The translations under genes were made by a program, and so were the position numbers. From contig CAVVFA010000001.1 in assembly GCA_963747345.1 (NCBI GenBank), positions 248,001 to 312,000 of the forward strand: a stretch of DNA of 64,000 nt, read 5' to 3'. The stretch is from GCA-2746795 sp963747345 (GTDB taxonomy: Bacteria > Chloroflexota > Anaerolineae > Promineifilales > Promineifilaceae). This document shows, piece after piece, positions 1 through 10,114 of this stretch. The notes under the pieces were generated by a model. The model saw only the letters and a list, made by a program, of their open reading frames with translations. It made no database searches and was not told where the DNA came from. How positions within the stretch are numbered: the stretch's first letter is position 1; the number at the start of each line of letters is the position of its first letter.

Positions 1-119
1 GGCTCAATAGAAACTTCCCAAATTCAGACCAAAATATAATCGCCCTATAAGATCAGAGCACTCGCCTGGATTCCTGTTTTCTGATCATATCTGGCAGTAA
101 CGAGTTAGTTCGATGGTAG

Positions 120-1654
120 CTACGGATGTTCGTAAGCTCCTAAATCCGGCTGGCTACGCTCATTACCCAGAATGTCTGTTTTTGGGGCAACTTGGGAGTT
201 TGCAGCATCTATGGCGATGCTGTTTGCAGGGAAGGTGCCGTAATCGTCTACCAAGTGTGTGAATAGCTCGCGGATTGATGACTCCCCACTCACAAATTGC
301 TGTTTATCCGGGAGCCAGCGGGGGGGTTGGAAAGTTGTCTGATCTGCTGGTAAGTTGGGATTGCCAAATTAGCGTTGTCGTCATCCAGATAGCTGATAAT
401 TTCGTCCTCGTCAGGGGGAATGGGCTGACCGCCATTCCAATACAGATTGTTGTTGATGACATACGAGGTAGTCGCTTCCGAGTCAGCGAAGTTGTTGCTG
501 TCCTGGTTGTTTTCGGCTCCCATCGTGCCGGTAGGATCGGTCCAGATGTTGTTATAGAAGGCGATATTGCGATTTGGTACGGCAGTTTGCCCTGTGAGCC
601 GGAAGGCAAACGATTTGCCTGGTAAATCGCCGGTAATGGTGTTGTTGCGGAAGGTAACATCTTCTGCTCCCACAACTTTGAGCGTGGTATGGATCAGGTC
701 TGGGGCATTGCCGATGAACAGATTGTTTTGGATGAGCACGTCACGAGCCAAATAGTAACTGACATTGCTGTCGTCACCGATAGCAATAAAGCTGTTGCCA
801 ATCGCGCCCTCCCAATTCGCAAAAATATTACCATCAAGCGTGATGTGTTGGCTGCCCAAAATATTGTCTTCAGCCCCGTTGGAGTCTTTGATGACAATAA
901 AACTGCCGGTGTTGGTATCGGAACGGCCGTTTCCCGCAAAATCATTGAAGAAAATATTATGTTTAAGGGTGATGTTCAAGGCGCTGTTAATATCGATATG
1001 GCTGTCTTCTCCTTGCTGATTGTAAAAGATATTGTTTTCAAACAAGATATTTCGCGCTCCGTTATTCACCTTGATGATGTCGTTGTTGTAGCTGTCGTGG
1101 AAAATATTGTTGATAAAGCGTAGATCGCGCCCGCCCGTGCCGTTATCGGCCGTGTCTTGAATTTGGATGACATACCTGCCAGCGCCAGGGCCGCTGTGGG
1201 CAATGTCAAAGCCTTCAATGGTAATACCGGCGCAGACAAAGCAGAAAAGCACCTTGTCGTTGTGCCGAAGTTGGGCACGATAGGGTGTTTCTGACCGGAT
1301 GGTGATGCCACTGGCAAATTTACGTGATAATTCTATCTCGCCCGTATAGGTACCGGGCTTCACCAAAATCAGGGAGGTATCAGGTACTTGTGAAACGGCA
1401 TAAGAAATGGTACGCCAGGGTGCATTTACCTTGCCGTTTCCAGATGAGTTATTGCCATTGGGAGCGACATAAAACGTATTATCGGGGGTGACGATGGTGG
1501 GTAGAAAAACTTGATGCGGTGTTTCTGTGGCAGTTGGGGGCAGCAGGGAATTGTGGCAGTGTCTGTGGTAGGTTGGTTTGCGGAAGCTGGGCTGATTGTT
1601 ACAGGCTAATGTGAACAATATGGTGATGAGGCAGAAAAGAATTTTTAGTCGCAT
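120..1654 (-). CDS. Right-handed beta-helix lipoprotein (one frameshift)
   Basis: Secreted or surface protein of the right-handed parallel beta-helix kind, a fold common in polysaccharide lyases and polysaccharide-binding proteins; substrate unknown. I chose the ATG at 1654 because the first residues form a lipoprotein signal ending in FTLAC (Cys18); the open frame begins upstream at 1804 without a signal. Residues about 65-400 carry many N-N-I-F / N-N-L-F type turns (ENNIFYNQ, QNNLFIGN, FRNNTITG), the ladder of a beta-helix. The first frame stops at 290, but the next frame encodes a good C-terminus (DILGNERSQPDLGAYEHP) ending at 120, typical of this family. The break lies at a run of seven C (320-326), where one extra C restores one protein of about 510 residues. 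It is downstream of the sulfotransferase and may act on the exported polymer. Confidence 0.7.
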
Positions 1655-1953
1655 TACCGTTTCTCTTGCTTTTGCGAGCAGGTTTATAATTTTGTGCTTT
1701 TCCTCAAGCGAAAAGCACAGACCTCTCTTTTGGTTAGCATATGTTTGATGGGGACGATGTGGGCGGTGGCGGTGTGTGAAGCGAGTTTGGCTGTAAAAAA
1801 CCATAAGCTATCAAGGAATGGAGGGTAATCAAAGTTAGGCATGGTTAAATAGGAAATATTTCCCATAGACGGATTTGCCTCAGGAGTAGAGGGGGTAAAC
1901 GGCCGTTTTCCCATCTCCTTCAATATGAATAAATAATGAGTAGTCAACAGGGA
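1655..1953. other. Intergenic, one palindrome copy
   Basis: About 300 bases without a convincing gene. It holds one AACGGCCGTT copy near 1898. A minus-strand frame of 87 codons here has no domain or ribosome-binding site and is discounted. Confidence 0.5.
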
Positions 1954-2761
1954 TTAGTCGTGCTTGGCAGCCTCTTGAACCAATGTCTGATAAAGGTCTT
2001 CTGGATGAATGGGGAGGCGGCGTGTTAGCCAGTGGGGAAGTGGGGGCGGGGCAGTTGTTTGGGCACGATTGCGATAAAGCGCTGGATTTCGCTGGTCTGG
2101 CAGTGGCAGTCCAACGAACTGTTCCAGCCGTTTAAAGACCTCATCATCTTGCATCAGCTCTTCATAGCGGACAACAAACGTGGGCACGGCTGCCTCATGA
2201 TTGCGTAGCGAAGATTAAACCAGTTGTGTATCGTCCAGGCGTGCAGCACGCGATACAGACGCGGTTTACTCTCGGCTGTCTTATATCGGCGCATCAACTC
2301 GCGGTAATGGCGGAAGACAATAATCACCTTATGCTCCGGCAGCACAGTCCGCCAAACCGGGTAAGTAAGACAGGTACGCGGGTCTTTAAAGCCCCAGTTA
2401 GCTGTAAGTTGGTTGTGTTGTCTGATAAGACTGTCGCATAGCCAGGCGGTGGTGGCTGCGTATGCAGACGGTTCTGCAAGGCGCGAGAACGAATCAAAGC
2501 GATGGAGTCTTTATTACGTCGATAACCGGCCTGATCATAGTCTGGACGAAAGGGTTTACGCAGCAAATAATCCAGGGGCGGAATCAAGTAGCCGTGCAGC
2601 AGATCGCGGTTTAGTTCCTGGGTGTCATGTCGCTCGTATTTATTGTTGGTGTCATAGGTCAGCGATTCGTCGAAATCGCCCATGTTGATACCAGCGGCAT
2701 GGAGCGTTTGCGCCACCAGGGTTGTGCCTGATTTGTGCATTCCTAAAACAATATAGATCAT
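1954..2761 (-). CDS. Sulfotransferase (two frameshifts)
   Basis: Predicted PAPS-dependent sulfotransferase adding sulfate to a carbohydrate. The start is the ATG at 2761, preceded by AAAGGAACC. The N-terminus IVLGMHKSGTTLV holds the 5'-phosphosulfate-binding P-loop (residues about 7-14). HKVIIVFRHYRELMRRY is the likely 3'-phosphate-binding segment, followed by FVVRYEELMQDDE and a C-terminal FVGLPL segment typical of sulfotransferases. The three parts lie in three frames with breaks near 2335 and 2170; joined they give about 268 residues, the normal family length. It lies in the polysaccharide locus with a second sulfotransferase at 5086, suggesting a sulfated polymer. The frame breaks are probably sequence errors because every part stays conserved. 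Confidence 0.75.
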
Positions 2762-2771
2762 GGATGGTTCC

Positions 2772-2834
2772 TTTGAAACGTAAAACGTAGTGCGTAGAAC
2801 GTAGATATACGCACTACGCACTACGCACTATACT
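2772..2834. repeat. Intergenic hairpin built of GTGCGTAG words
   Basis: Copies of ACGTAGTGCGTAG on the left face CGCACTACGCACTACG on the right, so the RNA can fold into a long hairpin. It separates the sulfotransferase from the glycosyltransferase upstream of it. The same word makes the stem of the hairpin at 12072. Confidence 0.6.
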
Positions 2835-2845
2835 CCTATATAAAT

Positions 2846-3955
2846 TTACCAGTTTGTTTGCCACTGTGTCCAGACTGTAGCGCTCGACAATAACTTGGCG
2901 AGCTTGGTGTGCCCATTTGCTGGTGCAGTACTGCTATCGGTCAGAGCCGTGAGGATGGCGTTTTGCAGAGCCGCTGGATTTTCCGCCGGAACCAGCCAGC
3001 CAGACTGCCCTGAAGTGACGACATCAGGTGCGCCGCCCACATCGGTGGCAACGACAGGCAAGCCAGCAGGCCATCGCTTCCAGCAGGGAATTAGATAGCC
3101 CTTCGGTGGCGGAAGGCAGCACAAACAAGTCGGCGGTTTGCAGATACGGCACAATATTGTCCAGTCTCCCCAGAAAACGAACGCCATCTCCGGCTTGCTG
3201 CTGGAGTTGTATCTTCGCTGAGCCCATCGCCCAAAATGAGCAGTTGGGCATCGGAGTGGGCTTGGCGCACCGCTGGCCAGACCGCAATGAGGTGTTCTAC
3301 ACGTTTTTCAGGAACAAGGCGACCGGTGTAAACGGCCGTTTTCCTCTCTCCTATCTCTAACTGCTGCCTAAGCTGTACTGCGCTGGTCAGGGGTGGCAGA
3401 TGCAAAACGGACGGTGTCCACGCCGTTGGGGATGAAGTGGCGCTTCGCTTCAGGCACGCCAATCCGTTCCAGTTCCGCATCAATTTCGGCGCTGATGACG
3501 GGAAACGCGCTGACGTGTTCACGATACTGCGCCAGTCGATAGCTGCCGAATGGCTTGCGCTCCAGTCGATAAACATCACCCAGCAGCCCGCCGCGCAGCA
3601 CTTTTGCTATGACGGGAATATGCAGCAGACGCTTGGCAATAACGGCCGTTGTCAGCGGTGATAAAAAGCTGTAAGCATGTATCAAATCAGGGCGGTTTTG
3701 TTGCAGCCAGCGCAGCGCAGTCATCGTGAACGAAAAAGCCGCCACTGGCTTCGGTCCAAATGCGGGCAAGCGGTAGACCGGTACACCATCCACCATTTCA
3801 TAGGCTGCCAAACCAGGAAAGCGGCGCGTCAGCACCGAGATTTGGATATTCTGCGCTTGTAGCAGCGGTGCCAGCATCGCCAACTGAGTCTGGGCACCAC
3901 CCACACGCGGATAATAGTCGAGAATGATCATGGCAACGTGAATCGGTTGGGTCAT
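2846..3955 (-). CDS. GT4 glycosyltransferase (about three frameshifts)
   Basis: Retaining glycosyltransferase of family GT4 (GT-B fold) expected to build the exopolysaccharide repeat unit at the cytoplasmic membrane. The N-terminal half has the family pattern YYPRVGGAQTQLAMLAPLL and PNGVDTVRF before the linker. The C-terminal half has AVYTGRLVPEKRVEHLI, VLPSATEGLSNSLLEAMA (the E-x7-E region) and GLPVVATDVGGAPDVV. These parts are in different frames with breaks near 3370, 3220 and 3070; joined length is about 370 residues, normal for GT4. Its start (3955) lies 4 bases after the stop of the upstream glycosyltransferase, so the two are probably cotranscribed. Acceptor and donor cannot be read from sequence. 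Confidence 0.75.
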
Positions 3956-3958
3956 GGA

Positions 3959-5072
3959 CTATCCCTTTTGTGGCTTCTGAATATCAGCGTACAGTGCCAG
4001 CAATTGCTTGGCCGCAACCTCGGCGCTGTAGCCAGCAACGATGGCTTCTCTGGCGGCTGCGCCTATCTGCGGCCAATTTTCGGGTTGAGCAAGCAAGTCG
4101 CACAGAGCCGCCGCCAACACGTTGGGTTGTCTGGCGAGAACCAATCTGCCCATTTCTGACGTGAACACTTGGGCCGTATCGCCCACATTGGTGACGACGC
4201 TGGGCAGACCAGAAGCCATCGCTTCCAGTAGTGCGACAGAAAGTCCTTCCCACCAGGAGGAGCTAACGTACATATCGCTGGCTCCCAAGAGTTGGGGTAC
4301 ATCGTGGCGTAAGCCGAGCAGGTGAACGGTCGCCCCCAGCCCCAGTGCCGTAATTTTGGCGGACAGTTCGTCGTCGAGCGAGCCGACGCCTGCTATAAAC
4401 AGATGGGCATGGGGGTGATGCTGGTTTACCTGGGCAAAGGCGTCGAGTAGATCCGTAAACCCTTTTTGTTCTTCCAGGCGACCAACGGCAAGCAGGATTT
4501 GGGCGTCGGGATTCTCAACCAGGGCGTGGCGCACGGCGCTGCGCGTGGCGGTGTCCAGGCGGTTCTGGGATGGTGACGGCGTTGGGGATAACGGTAAACT
4601 GCTTGTCGCCGATGCGCTGACTGTGGGCATCGGCAATGCTCCAGCCAACGGCAATGGGGCGGTCGATGACGTGGTTGAACACCCAATTTTCTAGGTGATT
4701 GTGTAACGGCCGTTCTTCGCTCTGCATGGTGACGTTGTGTAAGGTAGCGGTGACGGGGGTATGCGTGAGCCAGCCTGCCAGTCCGCCCAAAATGTTTGCC
4801 ATCGTCAAGTGGGTGTGTATCACATCAAACGATTCAGCTTGACATAAAGCAACGAGACGGCGAAAGCGGCCGGGATGAAATAGCTTGCGGTGGTGCAAGT
4901 GGATAATGCGCGCGCCAGTATCCGCCACTTCTTGCTCGGCGGCGGCGACGTTGGGGCGCAGAGTAATCACCGTCAGACGGTGTTCACTGTCTTGGATGGC
5001 ACGGGCGAAGGTGGCAATGAGTTTTTCAGCGCCGCCAGCCCGCAGAGCGTTGATGACAAAGGCGATGTGCAT
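3959..5072 (-). CDS. GT4 glycosyltransferase (one frameshift)
   Basis: Second GT4 glycosyltransferase of the locus. The start is the ATG at 5072, giving IAFVINALRAGGAEKL, the glycine-rich N-terminus typical of the family; an earlier in-frame ATG would add 58 residues running into the neighbouring sulfotransferase. The C-terminal domain has ILLAVGRLEEQKGFTDLLDAF, then WWEGLSVALLEAMASGLP with the two catalytic-region glutamates. One frameshift lies near 4560. Joined length is about 370 residues. It is packed between sulfotransferase 5086-5961 and the GT4 at 2846-3955 with gaps of under 15 bases, consistent with one operon. Substrate unknown. Confidence 0.78.
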
Positions 5073-5085
5073 AATTTGTAAGTTT

Positions 5086-5961
5086 TTAAACCTGCTGGCT
5101 GATGTACGCCGCATCAAGACGGGCAAGCATCTCTTCGCACAGGGTTTGAATGTCTGGCGAGAGGTCGATTTGGGCTTGGCCTTTGCCCAGGGAGGTTTGA
5201 TGCACTTCTTGCACGAGGCGATCTCCGGGAAACGGCCGTTGTGCAAAATTATAAACGGCCGTTATCGTTGCCAGCGGTTCCGTCACCAAATCACGATAGC
5301 GCAACATGCGCACGGCGGGTTGAGCGGCGAGGTCTTGGGTAAAAAAGAAGCTGTTGCGCACAATCCAGAACAGCGCCGCCGCATCATACGGATTCATCTC
5401 TTCAGAAAAATAACGACTCACCAAGTCGCGGTATTCTGGGGTTAACTTTTCGACCCGCCAATTGTCTTCCTGCTCTTGCACGATATAGCGCAAATTCTTG
5501 ATGCCATTTTGCAGCCCAAACCGGCGCAGATTAGACAACGCCACATCGCGGTAATCACGATACATCCACAGCGCTTTGGAACCATCGAAAAAATCGAGCA
5601 GTTGGCACGAATTTTGCGTTTCGACCAGAGGCTTCAGCACCACCAGCGGAAAGCGGGTGGCCTTGATGCGCTTTTCTACCTGCGGCAGCGGATTCAGGCG
5701 CAAGCCATCGAGTTGGTCTTGTTTGGAGAGACTGCTGTGTTCCGGGTAAACGAGCGTGTTGAAATCACGGTTGAAGATACGGGTCATGAGCGTTGTGCCA
5801 GACCGTTGACAGCCGATGATGAAAAGTAGTTGTTGGGGCTGGTTGGAAGTTGGCAACGGCGCACGGACAAACTGCACCAGTTGTTTGCTGGCGCCATACA
5901 AACGCATGGCGGCTTTTTGTCGCCATGCGTGAATTTGTTTACTGGAAATGCGTTGCGTCAT
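5086..5961 (-). CDS. Sulfotransferase family protein
   Basis: Intact 291-residue predicted sulfotransferase. LLFIIGCQRSGTTLM (P-loop about residues 50-57) binds the 5'-phosphosulfate of PAPS, and ALWMYRDYRDVALSNLRRFG carries the arginine and serine of the 3'-phosphate-binding motif. There is no signal peptide, so it is cytosolic and would act on a lipid-linked or nucleotide-linked glycan before export. Its ATG overlaps the stop of the O-antigen-ligase-like gene by 4 bases (5958-5961), indicating translational coupling. With the sulfotransferase at 1954 this makes two such enzymes in one polysaccharide locus; they are not close copies of each other. Confidence 0.82.
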   Translation of the reverse strand: MTQRISSKQIHAWRQKAAMRLYGASKQLVQFVRAPLPTSNQPQQLLFIIGCQRSGTTLMTRIFNRDFNTLVYPEHSSLSKQDQLDGLRLNPLPQVEKRIKATRFPLVVLKPLVETQNSCQLLDFFDGSKALWMYRDYRDVALSNLRRFGLQNGIKNLRYIVQEQEDNWRVEKLTPEYRDLVSRYFSEEMNPYDAAALFWIVRNSFFFTQDLAAQPAVRMLRYRDLVTEPLATITAVYNFAQRPFPGDRLVQEVHQTSLGKGQAQIDLSPDIQTLCEEMLARLDAAYISQQV

Positions 5962-7455
5962 AAGGATTGTGTTAGCTCCGGGCTTTGTTTCGCTGCTTGC
6001 CAGCGATTTCTCTCATAGTCAGCCACGTTTTTGGTGGCAATGACCAGGCCAATCATCAGCCAAAAATAGCGTGGATAGGCGAGATGCAGGAAGAGAGAAC
6101 CGGTTAGATAGCCCAGCAGACCGACAGTGAGTGCCCAGGTGATGTAGGCATAATCAGGCTGTTTGTTCTCTAAAAAGATGGGATAGGCCAGATACAACTG
6201 CCGAAAGGCCACCGCCAAAATGAGACCGAACGCCAGGATACCGACCAGTCCGGTTTCAGAGGCAACTTCCAAATAAAGGCTGTGGGCAGAACGTGCCTGA
6301 CCGCGTGTATCCAAGCCTAAATGTTCGGCATAGTCCAGATAGTTGATGTTGAAATTGCCCAGTCCCACGCCGATGAAAGGATGGTCGCCAAACATTTGCC
6401 AGGCGGCCGTGACTTCGCTTTGGCGGCCTCGGAATGAACTATCTGTGACAACGGCCGTTTCGTCACTAGACACCACGCTCACCAAATCAGTCAACAATCC
6501 GAGCCGCGCCTTGTACTGCGCTGGCACAAACTGGTAAGCAATCAGCACCGCCACCACGAGACCCAGGATAAGCATGGGACTAGTGCGATGATGCCAGAGC
6601 ATCAAGCCTGCGACCACAATCAGGGCTAGAAAGCCGCCGCGTGAATAGGTGAAGATGATGGAAAAAACGCTGGTGAACAAAACGATGCCTGCCAGCACGC
6701 GCAGCACTTGGCTGTCTTCGTGCCAGAGGCGGTCAAGCGCCAGCGGTACAATCATGACCAAAATCATGGCGTAAAAGTTGGCAGAGATGGGGCCAGAGAG
6801 GCGAAAATCGCTGGTTCCAGTGACGATTTGCTGTGTTTCTGCCTGGGCAAAGCCCCAGTAATTGTTGGCGAAGGTGCCGGTAAGCTGCTGGTATGTGGTG
6901 AGTGCGGAGAGAAAGAGCGCCGCAAACAGCAGTGCCCACACTGCGCGGCGCAGGGTCACGCCATCGCGCACAATCATGACGATGACGATGGCAATGAGGG
7001 CGTCTTTGGCGTAATTATCCAGAGCGTCGAGCACGTCTGTTGGCGAGTGGGCATACAGCAGGGAGGCTACGCCTACCATGCCATAAATGCCAAGCACAAC
7101 GGCCGTTGTCAGCCAGGGTGACGGTTCGATGCGGAAAAGTAGCCAGCGAGCAATGATCACAACCAGGAGTGCCGGGATAAAAACCTTAGCCACAGAAGGC
7201 GCACCGTGATACTTGATTAGTACATCCGAGATACGGGCGAATGTGATGAAGATGAGAACCAGCAGGCCATATTCCACGCGGTAGAAGCGTCAGCAAGATG
7301 GCGGCTATGCCGATTAGACCCAACACGATAATGCGCGGGTCACGAATGATCCAGGCAGCGGTAGCGGCTGCCAAGCCCATGATCACGGCTAACGCCACAA
7401 AAATTGGATTCAACCATTTCTTCTGACTAGATGTTAATTGTAGATATAGACTCAT
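5958..7455 (-). CDS. O-antigen ligase / Wzy-like polymerase (one frameshift)
   Basis: Polytopic membrane protein of the O-antigen ligase / polymerase group, which joins polysaccharide repeat units or transfers polymer to an acceptor on the periplasmic side. About ten hydrophobic segments are visible. The large loop before the last segments contains FRGRQSEVTAAWQMFGDHPFIGVGLGNF and DTRGQARSAHSLYLEVASETGL, whose GVGLGNF and HSLYLE elements are the family signature. An N-terminal part (start 7455, MSLYLQLTSSQKKWL) with two further membrane segments is in another frame, with the break near 7285; joined length is about 498 residues. It lies 7 bases downstream of the flippase gene, as expected for a Wzx/Wzy locus. 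Confidence 0.82.
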
Positions 7456-7462
7456 ATTTTTC

Positions 7463-8950
7463 TTAAACCTCGCGCAGGGTACCCTTTTTACTGAGTATGG
7501 GACGCAGACTGCGTTGTGCCTCGTTCAACAAGTCGCGCTGAAATACCCACAGGAATAAGCCGTAAGTGACAATGCCAACCAGCACACCCACGATGAGCTG
7601 CCACAGCGGGCTTGTGTTTTGCATCAGTTGCAGCACGCCCAGGACGCAGACCGCCATGATGATGCCGCCGCTGAGGCCGGGCGCAAAAGCCGCGGCTATC
7701 TTGCGGAAGGGTGTTTCTAGCAGCATTCCGGCCACGTAAATATTAAGTGCCGCAAATAGGAATGACATGAAGACTTGCATCCAGGCAACGGCCGTTGTCG
7801 TTCCCGGCACGGTAGCCGCCCACCACAAAGCAGGCACTAAAACCACTACTTTGATCAGCGACAGGCGCGTCAAAATCTCCGGTCGTCCTTGGGCTTTGTA
7901 AACATGGCCGATATTAAACGTGAGCGCCCGAATCAGTGTGTAAATGGAAATAGCTGCCATGACTGGAATGGCGTCTGCCCATTTGTCGGTGAACAGCGTT
8001 AATACCAGTGGCCCAGAAACGGCCGCCAGGCCTAAAGCTACGGGTGCTGTAAGCATTGTCATGTAGCGCATCGTCACCAAAAACCCGCGACTGAGCAGGG
8101 CGGGGTCATTGCGCATTTTGGCATACGCTGGAAAGATAACTTGCCCGGCGATGGTGACAAACTGTTTCACCAGCAGTTCTGGAATGCGAAAGGCCAGGGT
8201 ATAGACGCCTAGCGCCGCTGCGCCCAGAATACGACCAATAAGCAGGTAGTCGGCCTGGTTGATGAGCGTGCCCAGGGCATCAACAGAAACGATGTTGGAG
8301 CCGTAAGAAAGCAGGGGGCGGGCGGCAGCACGGTCAAACTGCCATTTTGGCCGCCAGGGATAAGCCCACCAATAGGCAATCACGGCAACGGCCGTTCCCC
8401 CCACCTGTCCTATCACCAAACTCCACGCCCCAAACCCATACAGCGCCAGCACAATGGAAATGATGCCTTTGCCCACTGCCTTTGTCACATCAGGCACAAA
8501 TTTGCGCTTGAATGTCATGTTTTTCAGGAGCAGCGAGGCGTGGATATTGCCCAAAGCTGTGATGGGGAAGGTCAGGCCGAGGACTCGCGTCAGAGGCACT
8601 GCTTCTGGATTTTTAAAGAACAGGCCAGCCAGTGGCGCCACCAGCCAGGTAAGGGCAAAAAGTCCAATGCCTGCCATCAAGTTGAGCCAAAAGGCGGTAT
8701 TTAGAATTTTGGGATCATCCCGATAATAGATAATCGCCGAGCCAATCCCCAGGTCATTGAGCACATCCAGAAAGCTGATGACAATCAGAGCGTAGCCAGC
8801 TAGACCAAAGTCTTCTTGGGAGAGCAGCCGCGCCAGGATGACCGTGCTGGCAAAGACGAGCAGTTTGCCGCTGTAGGTCGCCAGATAGGCCCACATCGTG
8901 CCTTGGATGGTGGCTTTAACCAGTTCTTCGTTGGTCGAGGATTCAGTCAT
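7463..8950 (-). CDS. Polysaccharide flippase, Wzx-like
   Basis: Intact 495-residue multi-pass protein of the oligosaccharide flippase family (MOP superfamily), moving lipid-linked repeat units across the membrane. About 12-14 hydrophobic helices are visible. The N-terminal TMWAYLATYSGKLLVFASTVILARLLSQEDFGLAGYALIV is split here as TMWAYLATYSGKLL and LARLLSQEDFGLAGYA, the latter being the usual family start; a middle YLLIGRILGAAALGVYTLAF is also typical. It ends 7 bases before the polymerase start and begins 3 bases after the stop of the GT2 gene, all on the minus strand. The WzxC-type subgroup is likely but cannot be fixed by eye. Confidence 0.85.
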   Translation of the reverse strand: MTESSTNEELVKATIQGTMWAYLATYSGKLLVFASTVILARLLSQEDFGLAGYALIVISFLDVLNDLGIGSAIIYYRDDPKILNTAFWLNLMAGIGLFALTWLVAPLAGLFFKNPEAVPLTRVLGLTFPITALGNIHASLLLKNMTFKRKFVPDVTKAVGKGIISIVLALYGFGAWSLVIGQVGGTAVAVIAYWWAYPWRPKWQFDRAAARPLLSYGSNIVSVDALGTLINQADYLLIGRILGAAALGVYTLAFRIPELLVKQFVTIAGQVIFPAYAKMRNDPALLSRGFLVTMRYMTMLTAPVALGLAAVSGPLVLTLFTDKWADAIPVMAAISIYTLIRALTFNIGHVYKAQGRPEILTRLSLIKVVVLVPALWWAATVPGTTTAVAWMQVFMSFLFAALNIYVAGMLLETPFRKIAAAFAPGLSGGIIMAVCVLGVLQLMQNTSPLWQLIVGVLVGIVTYGLFLWVFQRDLLNEAQRSLRPILSKKGTLREV

Positions 8951-8953
8951 GCT

Positions 8954-10114
8954 TTATCCTCTTTCTGCCGACCAGACATCAAAGCGCGTGCCAGCCACTA
9001 AATTTTTGAGCGCAACGAGGGTGGCAATATTTACCATGTCGAAGTGATAGGGCAGCGTGATCAATTTTGACTTTTTCCAACCATTTCTGTCTGCCAGCCA
9101 GCCAGCCAGGGCCGCGCCATGCAGCCCGAATTGTCCGAGGGCAGCCAGTCGATAGAGCCAGTTTTGATTCCAGAGGAGGGGGGCGGTAACGGCCGTTATC
9201 AATAAAGGCAGCGCCATCAACCGTCGTAAAACCTTATGCGAAAGCAACTGCCAAGCCATGTTGCCGTATTCTAGCGGATTGAGTAAGCCCCGCTGCTGCC
9301 ACACACAATTCAGTCCGCGCGTCGTCACTCGCACCTTGCGCCGATATTCACCCGCCGCATCAGCGATGGGGCCAGTTGCCAGCGCTTCCGGCACAAATAC
9401 CAGCCGCTTGTGCGCCGCCAGCACCGAGCGTGAAATATAAGCATCGTCGGTAACATTGGGTGGTACGGTTTGAAACAACTCGCGGCGAATGGCGTAAATT
9501 TGACCGGTAGCCGAGGAAATACTGCCACTTTGGCTTTGCATTTGCTTCAATAGGCGGTCAAAACTCCAGTAGGCTCGTTCGCCTTCGCCTTTGTTCCCGA
9601 TTTTTTGGTAGTGATAATCCCCAGCCGCGCCGCCCACGTCGGGGTCGGCAAAGGGCTGCATGAGATGGATGAGCGCATCGCCATTGAGCATACTATCGGC
9701 GTCGGTGAAGACGAGGATGGCATGGTGGGCTTGAGAAACGGCCGTGTTGACAGCAGAATTTTTCCCCTGCCGGGGCAGCGCCAGTAAACGTACTCGTGCC
9801 GAGGGGAAGGCGGCAACAATGTCATTCGTGCCGTCGTCGGAACCATCAGACACCACAATGATTTCCAGTTTGTCATCAGGGTAATTGAGCGCCACAGCGT
9901 TTTCTAGCTTGGCTTGAATCACGTCTACTTCATTGTAGGCGGCGATGAGCAGGCTCACATCAGGTAGTTGACTGTTATCGTCAACGCCAAGATTCAACGG
10001 GCGGGGAAACAGTTTTCCACGCAGTAAGGTAAGCAGGGGAAAGAGCAAATAGGTGTAGACAAGTAAGCTAACAGAGCCCCAGAACAGGAGTTTGCTGAGA
10101 GGTTTGGCTTTCAT
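8954..10114 (-). CDS. GT2 glycosyltransferase, membrane-anchored
   Basis: Inverting family GT2 glycosyltransferase of 386 residues. It has an N-terminal membrane segment (about residues 9-27), then the GT-A domain: VSLLIAAYNEVDVIQAKLEN for nucleotide-sugar binding, IIVVSDGSDDGTNDIV, and VFTDADSML with the metal-binding D-x-D. VTDDAYISRSVLAAHKRLVF is the acceptor-side aspartate region. A C-terminal pair of hydrophobic segments (about 300-345) resembles the cellulose-synthase-like or exopolysaccharide glucosyltransferase arrangement. Its start overlaps the stop of the next upstream gene (10111-10114), so translation is coupled. Sugar specificity is unknown. Confidence 0.85.
   Translation of the reverse strand: MKAKPLSKLLFWGSVSLLVYTYLLFPLLTLLRGKLFPRPLNLGVDDNSQLPDVSLLIAAYNEVDVIQAKLENAVALNYPDDKLEIIVVSDGSDDGTNDIVAAFPSARVRLLALPRQGKNSAVNTAVSQAHHAILVFTDADSMLNGDALIHLMQPFADPDVGGAAGDYHYQKIGNKGEGERAYWSFDRLLKQMQSQSGSISSATGQIYAIRRELFQTVPPNVTDDAYISRSVLAAHKRLVFVPEALATGPIADAAGEYRRKVRVTTRGLNCVWQQRGLLNPLEYGNMAWQLLSHKVLRRLMALPLLITAVTAPLLWNQNWLYRLAALGQFGLHGAALAGWLADRNGWKKSKLITLPYHFDMVNIATLVALKNLVAGTRFDVWSAERG

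Noticed and set aside
1..119. Possible gene at the left edge
   Set aside because: Too short and no open frame with recognisable content after the beta-helix stop at 120.
1684..1947. 87-codon minus-strand frame
   Set aside because: Overlaps the rejected N-terminal extension of the beta-helix gene and has no domain.
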